A stretch of DNA of 64,000 nucleotides from Lentisphaerae bacterium GWF2_57_35 (GCA_001804865.1 MHBK01000022.1:62001-126000), one strand, 5' to 3'; positions 44,175-55,720 are shown, counted from the stretch's first letter. The notes: generated by a model not told the origin, from the sequence alone. Translations and numbers: made by a program.

Positions 44175-45740
44175 TCAAGCGTACTGCTTCGGATCGATTT
44201 GGTAGTGCAGGATTTTATACCCCAAAATTCGTTGCGTGGAGCCCAGCGCCCGGGCGGAGGCGGCGATGTTGCCGCGCGTCGATTTCAGCGAGTCGCGGAT
44301 CAGATCGCGTTCGTAGGCGCTCACCAGCGACTTCAGGTTGCCGGTGGTGGGCGTGCCGCTGGCTTCCGCCGTCTGGAGGGTGGGGGGCAGGTGGTACGGA
44401 TGAATGACGTTGCCTTCCGCCACCAGCACGGCGCGCTCGATGCAGTTCTCCAGCTCCCGGACGTTTCCGGGCCAGTGATAGCTCATCAGCATGTCGATCA
44501 CGGCGCTGGAGAGCCGGCGCACATCCTTGCGGTTTTCCTCGGCGTACTTCTGCAGGAAATGGTCCGCGAGCTGGACGATGTCGGCCTTGCGCTTGCGCAG
44601 GGGCGGGACATAGATCGGGAACACGTGCAAGCGGTAGAACAGGTCCTCGCGGAATTTGCCCTGGTTGACCATGGCCCGCAAATCCTTGTTCGTGGCGGTG
44701 ACGAGCCGGACGTTGACCTTGATGGTCTGGGTGCCGCCGATGCGTTCGAATTCGCGCTCCTGGATGACGCGCAGGAGCTTGATCTGGATGGAGGGCGGCA
44801 CGTCGCCGATTTCGTCGAGGAAGAGACTCCCGCCGTGGGCGAGTTCGAAGCGGCCTTTGCGGTCGGCCGTGGCGCCGGTGAAGGAGCCCTTCTCGTGGCC
44901 GAAGAGTTCGCTTTCGATGACGCTTTCGGGCAGGGCGGCGCAATGCGCCTTGATGAAGGGTTTGTCGGCGCGGTCGCTGTTGTAATGAATCGCGTGGGCC
45001 ACCAGTTCCTTGCCCGTGCCGGTTTCTCCTTCGATCAGGACGGTGGCGGCGCTCTTGGACACCTGTGCAATCTGGTCGTAGACCGTCTGCATCTCGTGGG
45101 AGTTGCCGATGATGTTGGCGGGTCGGAAACGGTTGCGGAGTTCGGCGCGGAGGCGTTCGTTTTCCTCGGCCAGCCGCTCCTGTTCCTCCTGGGCGATGCG
45201 GCGGAGTTTGACCGCCTGGGCGATCATCGAGGCGATGATGGTCAGCAGTCGGACATCGTCGGACAGATCGACTTCCGGTTCAAACACCCGGTCCACGCTC
45301 AGCGCTCCAACGACTTCCTGTTCGACCTTGATCGGCACGCAAATGAAAGAGGTGTCCGGACGTTTCCCCCGTTTGGTTTTGTCGAGGAAGAGCGGCGAAT
45401 CGCTGGTGTTTTGAATCACCATGGGCTGGCCGGTCAGCACCACCTGTCCGGTGACGCCTTCGCCGAGTTTGTAGCGGCCGCGGCGGACTTGCTGGGGCGA
45501 GAGCCCGTGGGCCGCTTCGATGAGGATGTCGCCCGTTTTTCGATTGAGGAGCGTGAGGGTGGCATATTTCATGTCCATATGCTGGGCCGCGGCCTCCAGA
45601 ACCGGGCTCACGATGTCGCGCATGTCGAGACTCTGATCGAGAATGCGGCTGATTTCATAGAGCAAGGTGACGTCTTTCACCTCGCGTTCGATGGACTGGA
45701 TATTTTCCAGTGTTTGCGGATGGGTTGTTTCTTCTGGCAT
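44175..45740 (-). CDS. NifA-like sigma-54-dependent transcriptional activator
   Basis: A 521-residue enhancer-binding protein. It has an N-terminal GAF domain (about residues 25-180, with GEGVTGQVVLTGQPMVIQNT) and an AAA+ domain with Walker A GETGTGKE (residues 238-245). The sigma-54 contact loop is GSFTGA at 285-290, where GAFTGA is usual. Walker B GGSLFLDEIGD follows, and a Fis-type helix-turn-helix ends RGNIAASARALGSTQRILGYKI. The layout and the C-terminal HYQIDPKQY ending match the NifA branch. No nif genes are in the window. Nearby amt-glnB and glnA both have -24/-12 promoters, so nitrogen assimilation control is the likely role (inference). It lies 37 bp before a secreted-protein gene. 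Confidence 0.9.
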   Translation of the reverse strand: MPEETTHPQTLENIQSIEREVKDVTLLYEISRILDQSLDMRDIVSPVLEAAAQHMDMKYATLTLLNRKTGDILIEAAHGLSPQQVRRGRYKLGEGVTGQVVLTGQPMVIQNTSDSPLFLDKTKRGKRPDTSFICVPIKVEQEVVGALSVDRVFEPEVDLSDDVRLLTIIASMIAQAVKLRRIAQEEQERLAEENERLRAELRNRFRPANIIGNSHEMQTVYDQIAQVSKSAATVLIEGETGTGKELVAHAIHYNSDRADKPFIKAHCAALPESVIESELFGHEKGSFTGATADRKGRFELAHGGSLFLDEIGDVPPSIQIKLLRVIQEREFERIGGTQTIKVNVRLVTATNKDLRAMVNQGKFREDLFYRLHVFPIYVPPLRKRKADIVQLADHFLQKYAEENRKDVRRLSSAVIDMLMSYHWPGNVRELENCIERAVLVAEGNVIHPYHLPPTLQTAEASGTPTTGNLKSLVSAYERDLIRDSLKSTRGNIAASARALGSTQRILGYKILHYQIDPKQYA

Positions 45741-45780
45741 GTCTCTACTCCAGGATCCTGTTTTGCTCTCGTTGGGGACG

Positions 45781-45898
45781 CAGGGAGTGATGGATTGGTG
45801 GAATATTGGAGTATTGAAATGCGAGACGGATTAAGGGCTCCGTCGTCTTCTTTTTCAACACTCCATCGCTCCAGCACTCCATTGCTCCCTCGCTCCCT
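45781..45898. repeat. Inverted pair of degenerate short tandem repeats
   Basis: The left side has repeats of the GGAGTGATGGATTGGTGGAA type (45783-45816). The right side has the complementary AACACTCCATCGCTCCAGCA type and CACTCCATTGCTCC (45857-45898). Together they make a long imperfect hairpin between nadE and the regulator gene. The design resembles the block at 56581 with a different unit. Confidence 0.6.
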
Positions 45899-45904
45899 TC
45901 TTCT

Positions 45905-47599
45905 TCATCGGTACAAATTCGTAATCGGCATCCGGCGATCGCGTCCGAAAGCTTTCGGGGTGATCTTGATGCCGGGCGCGCCCTGGCGCCGTTTATATTC
46001 GTTTAAATCCACCAGTCGAACCACCTTGCGAACCGTCTCGGGATCGAAGCCTTCGGCAATGATGTCGGCGGCGCCCTGATCGTGCTCCACATAACGTTCC
46101 AGGATGGGGTCCAGGATCTCGTAAGGCGGCAGGCTGTCGCTGTCCTTCTGGTTGTCGCGCAATTCCGCCGTGGGCGGGCGCTCGATGGTGGAGGGCGGGA
46201 TGACCGCCCCGCCCGGCTGCCGGTTGCGCCAGCGGGCCAGCTCGAAGACCAGCGTCTTGGGTACGTCCTTGATCACGGCAAAGCCGCCGGCCATGTCGCC
46301 GTAGAGGGTGCAGTACCCCGTGGCCAATTCGCTCTTGTTGCCCGTGGTCAGCACCATCCAGCCGAATTTGTTCGAGAGCGCCATGATCAGGTTGCCGCGA
46401 ATCCGGGCCTGTAGATTTTCTTCTGCGCTGTCGGCCGGCATGCCGGCCCAGATGTCGGCCAATTGCTGCCGATAGGCGGCGAACAACTCCTGGATGGGAA
46501 GGGTGTGAAATTCGATGTTCAGGTTGTTGGCCAGTTTCATCGCGTCGCCGCGGGTGGCTTGCGAGGAAAACTGCGAGGGCATGGTCACGCCTACGACCCG
46601 CTGGGCGCCCAGGGCGTCGACGGCGATGGCGGCCACGAGGGCGGAATCGATGCCGCCGCTGAGAGCTGCCACGGTGCGTCCGAATCCGTTTTTACCCACG
46701 TAGTCGCGCAAGCCGGTCTTGAGGGCCTCGTACACTTCGGCCAGATCCTCCAGCGGCTCTTCGATGCGGACAGGAAAAGCGGTCGAGGCAGAAGCCTTGG
46801 GTTCGATCGCGCAAAGATCGACCATCGGCAGCTCGGTCGGCGAGGGGGTCGCCGCTAGATGCATCGGCAGGCTGACGTGCAGGATGTCGTCGGCGAATTG
46901 CTTGGCGCGGACGATCACTTGACCCGCGGCGTTGAGGGCCATACTGGCTCCGTCGAAAACCAGTTCGTCCTGTCCGCCGGTCAGGTTGCAGTAGAGCAGG
47001 GGCGCGCCCACGGCCAGGGCGGTCTGCCGCATGACGTTTTCGCGAACGCCCAGCTTGCCCCGATGATAGGGCGAGGCCGAGATGTTGATCAATACGTTGA
47101 GCCCCGCGGGCTTCAGAAGCGCACAGGCCGCTTCGTCGGGAAACCAGGAATCCTCGCATACGTGCAGGCCAATGCGTACGGCGCCATATTGGAGAACCAT
47201 CGCCCGGTGACCGGCCAGGAAGACCCTCTTTTCGTCGAAGACGCCGTAATTCGGCAGCAGCATCTTGTGGTAGGTCGCCGCGATTTGGCCGCCATGAAAA
47301 ACAACGGCTGCGTTATAGGTTTTGGCGTGGGCGCCGGACGGACTGCCCAGAATTACGAGCCGGTCGGCCGGCAGCTCTTTGGCCATCCGATGGAGTTGCT
47401 TCCGGCAGTCCTCCGTAAAATGCTGCTTGAGGATCAAATCCTCCGGAGGATAGCCCGACAAGACCAGCTCCGGAAAGACGAGAATATCTGCCCCGTTTTG
47501 AGCCGCCTTATGGGCCAATTGCACCATCTTATCGGCATTGGCCGCCAACGCGCCCACCGTGGTGTTGGTTTGTATCAAAGCGATGGAAAGTCCATTCAT
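45905..47599 (-). CDS. nadE: Glutamine-dependent NAD(+) synthetase
   Basis: A 564-residue two-domain enzyme that amidates deamido-NAD to NAD using glutamine. The N-terminal nitrilase-type amidohydrolase has the Glu-Lys-Cys triad in FPELVLSGYPP, TYHKMLLPNYGVFDE and GLHVCEDSWF. The C-terminal synthetase has the ATP motif LSGGIDSALVAAIA and the LTTGNKSELATGY loop. Length fits the glutamine-dependent group. The ATG at 47597-47599 is where family similarity begins; the in-frame longer form adds seven residues. Placed amid nitrogen genes, but cotranscription is not evident. Confidence 0.96.
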   Translation of the reverse strand: MNGLSIALIQTNTTVGALAANADKMVQLAHKAAQNGADILVFPELVLSGYPPEDLILKQHFTEDCRKQLHRMAKELPADRLVILGSPSGAHAKTYNAAVVFHGGQIAATYHKMLLPNYGVFDEKRVFLAGHRAMVLQYGAVRIGLHVCEDSWFPDEAACALLKPAGLNVLINISASPYHRGKLGVRENVMRQTALAVGAPLLYCNLTGGQDELVFDGASMALNAAGQVIVRAKQFADDILHVSLPMHLAATPSPTELPMVDLCAIEPKASASTAFPVRIEEPLEDLAEVYEALKTGLRDYVGKNGFGRTVAALSGGIDSALVAAIAVDALGAQRVVGVTMPSQFSSQATRGDAMKLANNLNIEFHTLPIQELFAAYRQQLADIWAGMPADSAEENLQARIRGNLIMALSNKFGWMVLTTGNKSELATGYCTLYGDMAGGFAVIKDVPKTLVFELARWRNRQPGGAVIPPSTIERPPTAELRDNQKDSDSLPPYEILDPILERYVEHDQGAADIIAEGFDPETVRKVVRLVDLNEYKRRQGAPGIKITPKAFGRDRRMPITNLYR

Positions 47600-47771
47600 G
47601 CGACAAAAATGTAGTGCCAAGGGCGCGATAATACAATGTTTAAGTGGAAGGATTCGTTAATGGGTGCGTCCGTTTTCGGTCCCTCTTACTTCTAATCATC
47701 ATCTCTCTTTGTTCTTTCGCGGGGGAACTGGGTGGGTTTTAGGGGGGGGTAGCGCTCCAACGCAAGTCCCG

Positions 47772-47984
47772 CTTGGCCCTTCGACAAGCTCAGGCCAGGC
47801 GCATGGGGCAAAACGGGGGCGCGCCAGCTTGGTCCATTGGCTGCGTTGGCGCAAGCCGGGCGGACAAAAGTCCTGCCCGGCTTGCGCCGCCTTGCCACTG
47901 AACCAAGCTGACGCGCCCCCGTTTTGGGGCCGATCGGAATCGGCCCGACCCCATGCGCCTGGCCTGGCTTGTCGAAGGGCCAAG
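47772..47984. repeat. Long multi-stem palindromic element, copy 2
   Basis: Outer arms CTTGGCCCTTCGACAAGC... (47772-47808) and ...GCTTGTCGAAGGGCCAAG (47949-47984) pair over about 36 bp with one bulge. An inner stem pairs 47809-47832 with 47902-47927. A central CGCAAGCCGGGC/GCCCGGCTTGCG hairpin and a side GGGCCGATCGGAATCGGCCC hairpin complete it. It is the same fold as 11640-11846, with paired substitutions. Confidence 0.9.
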
Positions 47985-48425
47985 CGACAGCCACCCCATG
48001 CCAGTAAACTGGACATGGGGATCCATTGCGGTAGTTGTTTTTTTGGAGGGTCGCGCTCCGTCGCGACCGGAAGAAGAAGGTTCCGATACTTGGATTGCTT
48101 GATGGTGTGCCGAAACTGTTTTGCTATCCAACAAGTTGCAGTGCGCATAAAAGACCGCAGCCATTCTTGGCTGCGATCCTGCTGCTGAGAATTCGATCTT
48201 GGAGCCATAATTACAATTGCTGCCTCTTGGCCTTTCGACAGGCCAGGCCATGCCAGTAAACTGGACATGGGGTCCCATTGCGGTAGTTGTTTTCTTTGGA
48301 GCCGGGGCGACTCGCCTGTCTTTTATCATAAATTCTCCAAGAGAGTCTGGCATTCAAAAGAGTCATAGTTTCTTATAATTTCTTATCCGTGGGACGCTTT
48401 GCCATCTGTGGGGCCACTCTTCCCA
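47985..48425. repeat. Composite repeat island between nadE and glnA
   Basis: In order: CGACAGCCACCCCATGCCAG with its ACTGGACATGG partner; a truncated GGAGGGTCGCGCTCC unit (48045-48087); the TACTTGGATTGCT...GTTGCAGTGCGCATAAAA block (48086-48158); a second partial outer arm and CCAGTAAACTGG hairpin (48232-48272); a GGAGCCGGGGCGACTCGC remnant; AAGAGAGTCTGGCATTCAA; and the left arm of the 32-bp inverted repeat (48379-48425). With copy 2 of the long palindrome, repeats fill most of the roughly 960-bp gap 47600-48558. No gene is supported. Confidence 0.8.
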
Positions 48426-48558
48426 GATCAAAGCCTGCGTCATGATGATTCTTGCTGTGGGGTGGGCGCTCACTCCCTGCCCGCAATGATGCGCGTAGCG
48501 CTGCGGGCGGACGCTGAGCGCCATTTTGAGCCTTCCCCCTCACGGCGATTTTTGCAGC

Positions 48559-48592
48559 AAAAAAACGGCTCCCGGGAAGCCCGGGAGCCGTT
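48559..48592 (-). terminator. Terminator of glnA
   Basis: On the minus strand CGGCTCCCGGG and CCCGGGAGCCG pair around a short loop and are followed by seven T residues, 26 bp beyond the glnA stop. Confidence 0.93.
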
Positions 48593-48618
48593 GTCGAGAA
48601 TCCGTTGTCGGATGCCTG

Positions 48619-50793
<2,175 letters not shown>

Positions 50794-50907
50794 CTGTCGT
50801 TTCCTTTCGTTCGGTTTATCCGTCGTCACTGTGACGTATATTCATGACTATACGAGCTGTTTTGCGTGCAGCCCGGCCTCTTGTCTAAAAAGTCGGTGAA
50901 AAACATA

Positions 50908-50922
50908 GCAACAAGTATGCCA
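50908..50922 (-). promoter_or_regulatory. Sigma-54 (-24/-12) promoter of glnA
   Basis: On the minus strand the sequence is TGGCAT-ACTTG-TTGC followed by TATG. GG and GC are 12 bp apart as required. It lies about 115 bp before the glnA ATG and shares TTGCTATG with the amt promoter. Confidence 0.82.
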
Positions 50923-51019
50923 GGTTTATGCTTGCTGACTTTAACTGTTCTTAAGTGCCATGCTGCTAAACGGTTGTAAAACAAGCGGCATATTTGCCTG
51001 TTTTCTTGTTTATTACAAT

Positions 51020-51050
51020 TATGTAGTTCAATGATTTGAAATACTACATA
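51020..51050 (-). promoter_or_regulatory. Inverted repeat placed like an upstream activator site for glnA
   Basis: TATGTAGT and ACTACATA are exact inverted arms; TTCAA and TTGAA form an inner partial pair. The centre is about 120 bp upstream of the -24/-12 element, the usual enhancer distance. It could equally belong to the 3' region of the beta-helix gene, whose stop is 51097. Confidence 0.5.
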
Positions 51051-51096
51051 ACGGTGAACTGTTCCAACCTTTAAAAACAGAAAAGCAAGCGATGTC

Positions 51097-53724
51097 TCAT
51101 CGGTAGGCCCGGATTCTGTAAAAGGTATTGCTGTGCCACATGAGCGAAAGCCAATTTAATTCGGTGGCGGTGGGCGCCGAAAACACCATTTCATAAGTCC
51201 ACTCGCAGGGCCCCGTCGGTAGATTGCTGCTGCTTTCGATGACTTGATTGGCCCATACTCCGCCCTGCCAGTCGATTCTCATGGAGTTTTCGTCGCGATG
51301 AATTCCGGTAATTTTCAGGCAACTGGAGGCGAGGTTGGGATCCGTGGCAGCCAGCCATTCGTCGCCGTCCAGGACGCCGTCGGAATCCGTATCGGAATTC
51401 GTGGGATTTGAACCTTGATTGAAATCGTCGACGAGATATCCCGTTCGCGTTTCAAAGATGGTGGGGAGCCGGTCGTTGTCCGTATCTTCGTATTCATCGA
51501 AGCCGATATCGGCCCGCCCGAAGCGAAGTTCCCCGTCGATATCGCGCAGGTACACGTCGTCGACATATTTACCGGCTCCGATGCAGGGCGAGTAGTGCGT
51601 CAGATGATAGTTGGCAAACAAATGGGGAGGGTTGGTGACGATCCCCGGTCCCGGAATGGAGTTGGGCAACAGGCAATAGCCTGCGGAAACATGGCAGAAT
51701 TCATCCGTATTGAGGGCTCCATTCCAAACGATGCTGTTGGATAGGGTCAGCGTCGTTTGACTCGCGCTGATCAGGCCGAGAATCGTACAGTCGGAAACGT
51801 CAACCTTGGCTTGGGTGAGCATGATGGAACTGTAATCGAACACGCACCCTTGAATCGTCGCATCGGATTGGGTCACGTCCACGCCCGCCCAGGAGTTGGA
51901 GAGAAAGGCCGCTCGGGAGATGTCCGCCGTGGAATTAAAGGATATGTAAACAACGTCTCCAGGTCCTTGATTCTGTTCAAAAAGCGAGGCCCATCCTGTA
52001 ACGGGGGAATAGACGGCATCGTCCGGCGGCGAAGAAATCTTGAGGTGAGAGCGACCGAAAGTCGATATGGCCGTGCCGGCTACCAGGCTCGTATTGCCGA
52101 TGAAGCGACATCGATTTGCATCCATCATGCACTCGTACATGGCGAGCGCCCCGCCCCAACTTAGGGCGGAATTGGCGGAAAAGGTGCAGCCATCGACGGT
52201 CGCGTCGCTCAACGTGTAAATGGCGCCGCCGTCATGATAAGCTCGATTTCGGTTGAGTTGGCTGTTGTTGAGCAGAAAGTGGCAGCCTTGCTCGGCATAC
52301 AAGACTCCGCCGTCATAGGCCCGATTGTAATCGGCGTTGACGTTGAACCAACTGACATGGGCGTCGTTGGTCAGATAGATCGCTCCGCCCCGGCCGATGT
52401 TGGTTCCTGCGTAATTGTACTGGAAGATCACGTTGGTATAGCTGCCCCAATGGCCGGTCCCGTTGGTAAATTCCAGGCTGGATTGGGTTGCCCAGATGGC
52501 GCCGCCATTGGCCGAGGAAGGGGTTTCCATGTCGGCCGTGTTGCCGATGAATTGCCCGCCTTGGACAAAGATCGTGGAACAGGTCGCGTAGATGCCGCCG
52601 CCGTATCCGTTCGCGTCGTTGCCGGTTCCCGGCCCGCCGCCGAAGACCGCCGTATCCAAGCTGGCGGTGCAGCTCACGAGATAAAGACCTCCTCCGTCGA
52701 TCCAGCTCCGGTTGTAGGCCACATAAAAAAGATTCGTGTCGGAGATCAGTTGCGAATTCATCAGCCAGCCGCCGCCGCCTTCGACGGTGGAGTAGTTGTC
52801 CAGGAGGTACACGCCGCGGCAGCCGATATGGGACCCCAGCGCATACAAGCCGCCGCCGTAGTCGCCGAGATTCTGATTGATCACGACGTCGCCCATCGTC
52901 ACATGACCCACGAACGACGTGCTGTCCAGCATTCCGATGCCGCCGCCGAGTTTGGCCCAGTTGTTGGAAATGCTGACGTTGCCGCCAAAATCCATGAAAG
53001 CTCCCAGGGCCGCAATGCCGCCGCCGGACGAGTCTGTTGTTTCGCCGATGGCGCGGTTGCCGTAGATGTCGCCCCCCGTCACCGTCAACCGTCCGTTCTC
53101 CACCCAGATGCCGCCGCCATAGCCGTTGCTGACCACGTTATTGTAGATGTCGCTGTCTTCGGAGAGAATGTTCAGGGCGCCCCTTACGTGAACGCCGCCG
53201 CCCCGCCAGAGGGCGATATTTTTGTGGACGGGGGAGTTTCCCGACAACCGGGCGTAGGATAGCTCGTCCACAAACAAGCCTCCTCCGTAAATCGCAACGT
53301 TGGAGTAAATGGAGGAGTCGGTGAACTCCACCCACGAGTTATTCAGCACCGCGCCCCCGCCGCAGAAAAATGTAAAGGCATTGGCGGTTCCATTCAGAAA
53401 TTGGACCTGATCTACATGGCAAGTGCTGGAGTTGAACCAGATCGCCGAGGCGCCGTCGCCGGCATTGATGCCGGTGAAGCCGCCGGGGCGGGAAGTGAAG
53501 GATTCGTCGTAGCCTCCGCTGATGTCCAGATTCTTGTTGACCAGCACCGCTTCGTAAAACATGCCGGTCGAAATCTGGATGTGGTTCCCTGCGGCCGCCG
53601 CGTCCACGGCGGCCTGAATGCCGGGATACGTCGAGCCGCCTTCAATGCGAACCGTGCCGGCCCATGCGGCTGAAAAGGAGAGAAACACGAACACGACGCA
53701 AAGCCTTAAGACGCGCTTAACCAT
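51097..53724 (-). CDS. Large secreted right-handed beta-helix protein (Pmp-like repeats)
   Basis: An 875-residue protein with a signal peptide (cut after AAWA, about residue 22). It opens with YPGIQAAVDAAAAGNHIQI, the usual start of pectate-lyase-like helices. More than a dozen turns then show GGG(I/L/V) next to N/S-rich strands (AIYGGGLFVDEL, GYGGGIWVENG, GGAIYTLSDATVDGCTF), as in chlamydial polymorphic membrane proteins. The C-terminus has a GFDEYEDTDNDRLP type calcium loop, DTDSDGVLDGDEW, and the verrucomicrobial VIESSSNLPTGPCEW domain. No autotransporter barrel is present. It is a single gene with AGGAGG upstream. A surface adhesin or polysaccharide-binding role is possible. Confidence 0.85.
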   Translation of the reverse strand: MVKRVLRLCVVFVFLSFSAAWAGTVRIEGGSTYPGIQAAVDAAAAGNHIQISTGMFYEAVLVNKNLDISGGYDESFTSRPGGFTGINAGDGASAIWFNSSTCHVDQVQFLNGTANAFTFFCGGGAVLNNSWVEFTDSSIYSNVAIYGGGLFVDELSYARLSGNSPVHKNIALWRGGGVHVRGALNILSEDSDIYNNVVSNGYGGGIWVENGRLTVTGGDIYGNRAIGETTDSSGGGIAALGAFMDFGGNVSISNNWAKLGGGIGMLDSTSFVGHVTMGDVVINQNLGDYGGGLYALGSHIGCRGVYLLDNYSTVEGGGGWLMNSQLISDTNLFYVAYNRSWIDGGGLYLVSCTASLDTAVFGGGPGTGNDANGYGGGIYATCSTIFVQGGQFIGNTADMETPSSANGGAIWATQSSLEFTNGTGHWGSYTNVIFQYNYAGTNIGRGGAIYLTNDAHVSWFNVNADYNRAYDGGVLYAEQGCHFLLNNSQLNRNRAYHDGGAIYTLSDATVDGCTFSANSALSWGGALAMYECMMDANRCRFIGNTSLVAGTAISTFGRSHLKISSPPDDAVYSPVTGWASLFEQNQGPGDVVYISFNSTADISRAAFLSNSWAGVDVTQSDATIQGCVFDYSSIMLTQAKVDVSDCTILGLISASQTTLTLSNSIVWNGALNTDEFCHVSAGYCLLPNSIPGPGIVTNPPHLFANYHLTHYSPCIGAGKYVDDVYLRDIDGELRFGRADIGFDEYEDTDNDRLPTIFETRTGYLVDDFNQGSNPTNSDTDSDGVLDGDEWLAATDPNLASSCLKITGIHRDENSMRIDWQGGVWANQVIESSSNLPTGPCEWTYEMVFSAPTATELNWLSLMWHSNTFYRIRAYR

Positions 53725-54078
53725 AGAGCCTCCTGTGAGTTGGAATGGACCGCAGCCTAAACGGTCTGAAGTCGGGAATCAAACGAATTAGAGCTTTTTG
53801 GAGCAACGACTGGACAGGCAGGGGCGATGGCGTAAAGGATCGGCGCGTCGAACCCGGTGAGCAACTTTTCAGTGACGGTCAGAATCTTCGGCTATCTCCC
53901 GATTTTTTGGGGGGGCAACCCGACAGAGGCCCAAACATTCACAACTAATCTCTTGCTCATGGGCAACAATTCGAGATTGATGGTTTTGTGTTCTCTCGAT
54001 GTAGGCAGGTGGCACGCCTCCACTTTTCGACATATCTTTAACATTCCTATTTTCAGTGGGATGGACATGCTTAGGTCA
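53725..54078. other. Gene-free stretch at the edge of the decayed restriction island
   Basis: No supported CDS in this 354-bp region. Open frames on both strands here have no start site or composition support. Base composition turns toward AT from about 53900, as in the helicase remnant that follows. Confidence 0.5.
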
Positions 54079-55719
54079 TTACTTTGCAGTTTTTTGGAAT
54101 TTGAATCCCATCTCTTCGATAAATCGCGACGGCTTTTTCGCATAACCATTGTAAGTCTGCGCCCAGCTAATGTTGAGGCTCTCTTGGACCCTCGTAATCG
54201 CTACAAAACAGTTACGCCGTTCTTCTTCCATTTCACGGCTTTCATAGCCTTTCTTCACAGCTTGGTAAGACGGAAAAATTTCGTCAGCCATTCCTATGAG
54301 AAATACATGCTTAAATTCCAGTCCCTTGGCTCCATGTACGGTGAGGCACGGTATAGAACCAGGCAATCTTGCGGCAGCTTTCGATTTCAAGTCGACTTCT
54401 TGAAGATAAAGATGAAGTGTTATATTCTCTGGCGCGTGTTCTCGCATCAGTGCACCATGCAATTCCTTCCAAGTATTCATTTCCTCTGCTTCAAGTGGGT
54501 CATCCAGCCAGTTCTGGGACCAGAACCATTCCAACAATTCAATAAACGCAAGCCTCTCAACTAGATTGTCCGTGACCCGCTTCAATAAATCCCGATAGGT
54601 TTCAGAGCCAGCCCTTTCTTGTGCCGTCTCGACCCATGCTCGCAAAAAATCTCCGCCGTTTAGTACAGCCACCGCTTCGACTTCGTTGACCTCGATTACG
54701 GTCTCTGTGAACGCTTGCCATGCCACGCTAGTTCGGCGCAGAAATTCTCGGTCATGTCGGGCATTTGCAAGTCTCAAAGCTGCATGCATCCAGCGAACTG
54801 AAGCACATTCAAACTCGTTTTTCCGCTGAGCTAGGTAAGGCTGTAGCCCTCTTTTGGTCAATTCATGCGCCGCCCGTTCAAGCAGTTTTGTTGAGCGTGC
54901 TAGTACAGCGCAATCTTCAGCATTCCACCCTGCTTCACGAATCGTTGTCGAGATTGCTGCAACTTCGGTTTCTTCGTTGTCGAATACCAGAGCCTTTAAG
55001 CCAGGATACTGCTTAGCAGACTTGCGGGCGACAAGTGGTTTCTTGTCCGCAGTTCGTGTCCTATTGTGCAAGATCAAGTTGTTTGCTAGCTGGATGATCA
55101 CGGGCGGACAACGGAAGTTTTCGGGCAATTGGACGACTTCCATGCCATAGTCTTTTCGCAACGCTTGGAGTCGTTCAGGGCTGGCACCGTTCCATTGGTA
55201 GATGATTTGGTCATCGTCTGCCACCACAAACAGGTTTGGGCGTTCTTTGGCGACGAGGAGGCGGAGAATGTCATACTGTGCTCGATTGGTATCTTGAAAC
55301 TCGTCCACACAAACGAATCGCCACGCCAACCGTGTGAGACGGGCCACGCCGGGATTATCGGCGAGAAGCTTCCTGGCAAAGTGGAGAAGACTCCCATAAT
55401 CTAAGCGATTGCTTTGCTGAAGAGTTTCGCAGTAACGCAGGAATAATTCTGGAACAAAGGCTGGTGTATTTGCCAAGCCGGTTGCTGTCGGTTCTCCATC
55501 ATATGATTCTGAAAACAAGCGATCCACGAGGACGAGAAGGTTCTTTCGATCAATAGGGATTGCAGGCGTATCGTCTTTCATCTCCTCAATCACACGCTCA
55601 AGCAAAACCACGCGATCCTCGTCTAGTGTTAAAAGTGAAAAATCTGGCTTGATGCCGACATGACTTCCGTGTTGACGCAGAATGTCGCCAGCAAACGAGT
55701 GGAAGGTGCAGAGATGGGC
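54079..55719 (-). pseudogene. UvrD/Rep-type helicase lacking its ATP-binding start
   Basis: About 546 codons of superfamily 1 helicase. Visible motifs are HLCTFHSFA (Ia), FVCVDEFQDTN (II), VVADDDQIIYQWNGA (III), PENFRCP (IV), LTVHGAKGLEFKHVF (V) and RRNCFVAITRVQESL (VI). The Q-motif and Walker A region, about 50-80 residues that should precede TFHSFA, are gone. Upstream the frame runs straight into the cut-off end of a RhuM-like gene at about 55720. A shorter product could start at the ATG at 55609-55611 but would still lack the P-loop. Composition is less GC-rich than the neighbouring genes. Most likely a deletion remnant of a defence or restriction-associated helicase. Confidence 0.85.
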
Positions 55720-55720
55720 T

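Noticed and set aside
43992..46079. A 695-residue open frame opposite the NifA-like gene
   Set aside because: The minus-strand protein has clear GAF, AAA+ and HTH motifs; this frame is its shadow.
47600..47640. A sigma-54 promoter before nadE (TTGGCAC on the minus strand)
   Set aside because: The -24-like half is present but the GC of the -12 element is missing at the required distance.
53857..54564. A 235-residue plus-strand frame at the end of the helicase remnant
   Set aside because: Most of it is antisense to helicase motifs VI and V, and there is no ribosome binding site or recognisable domain.
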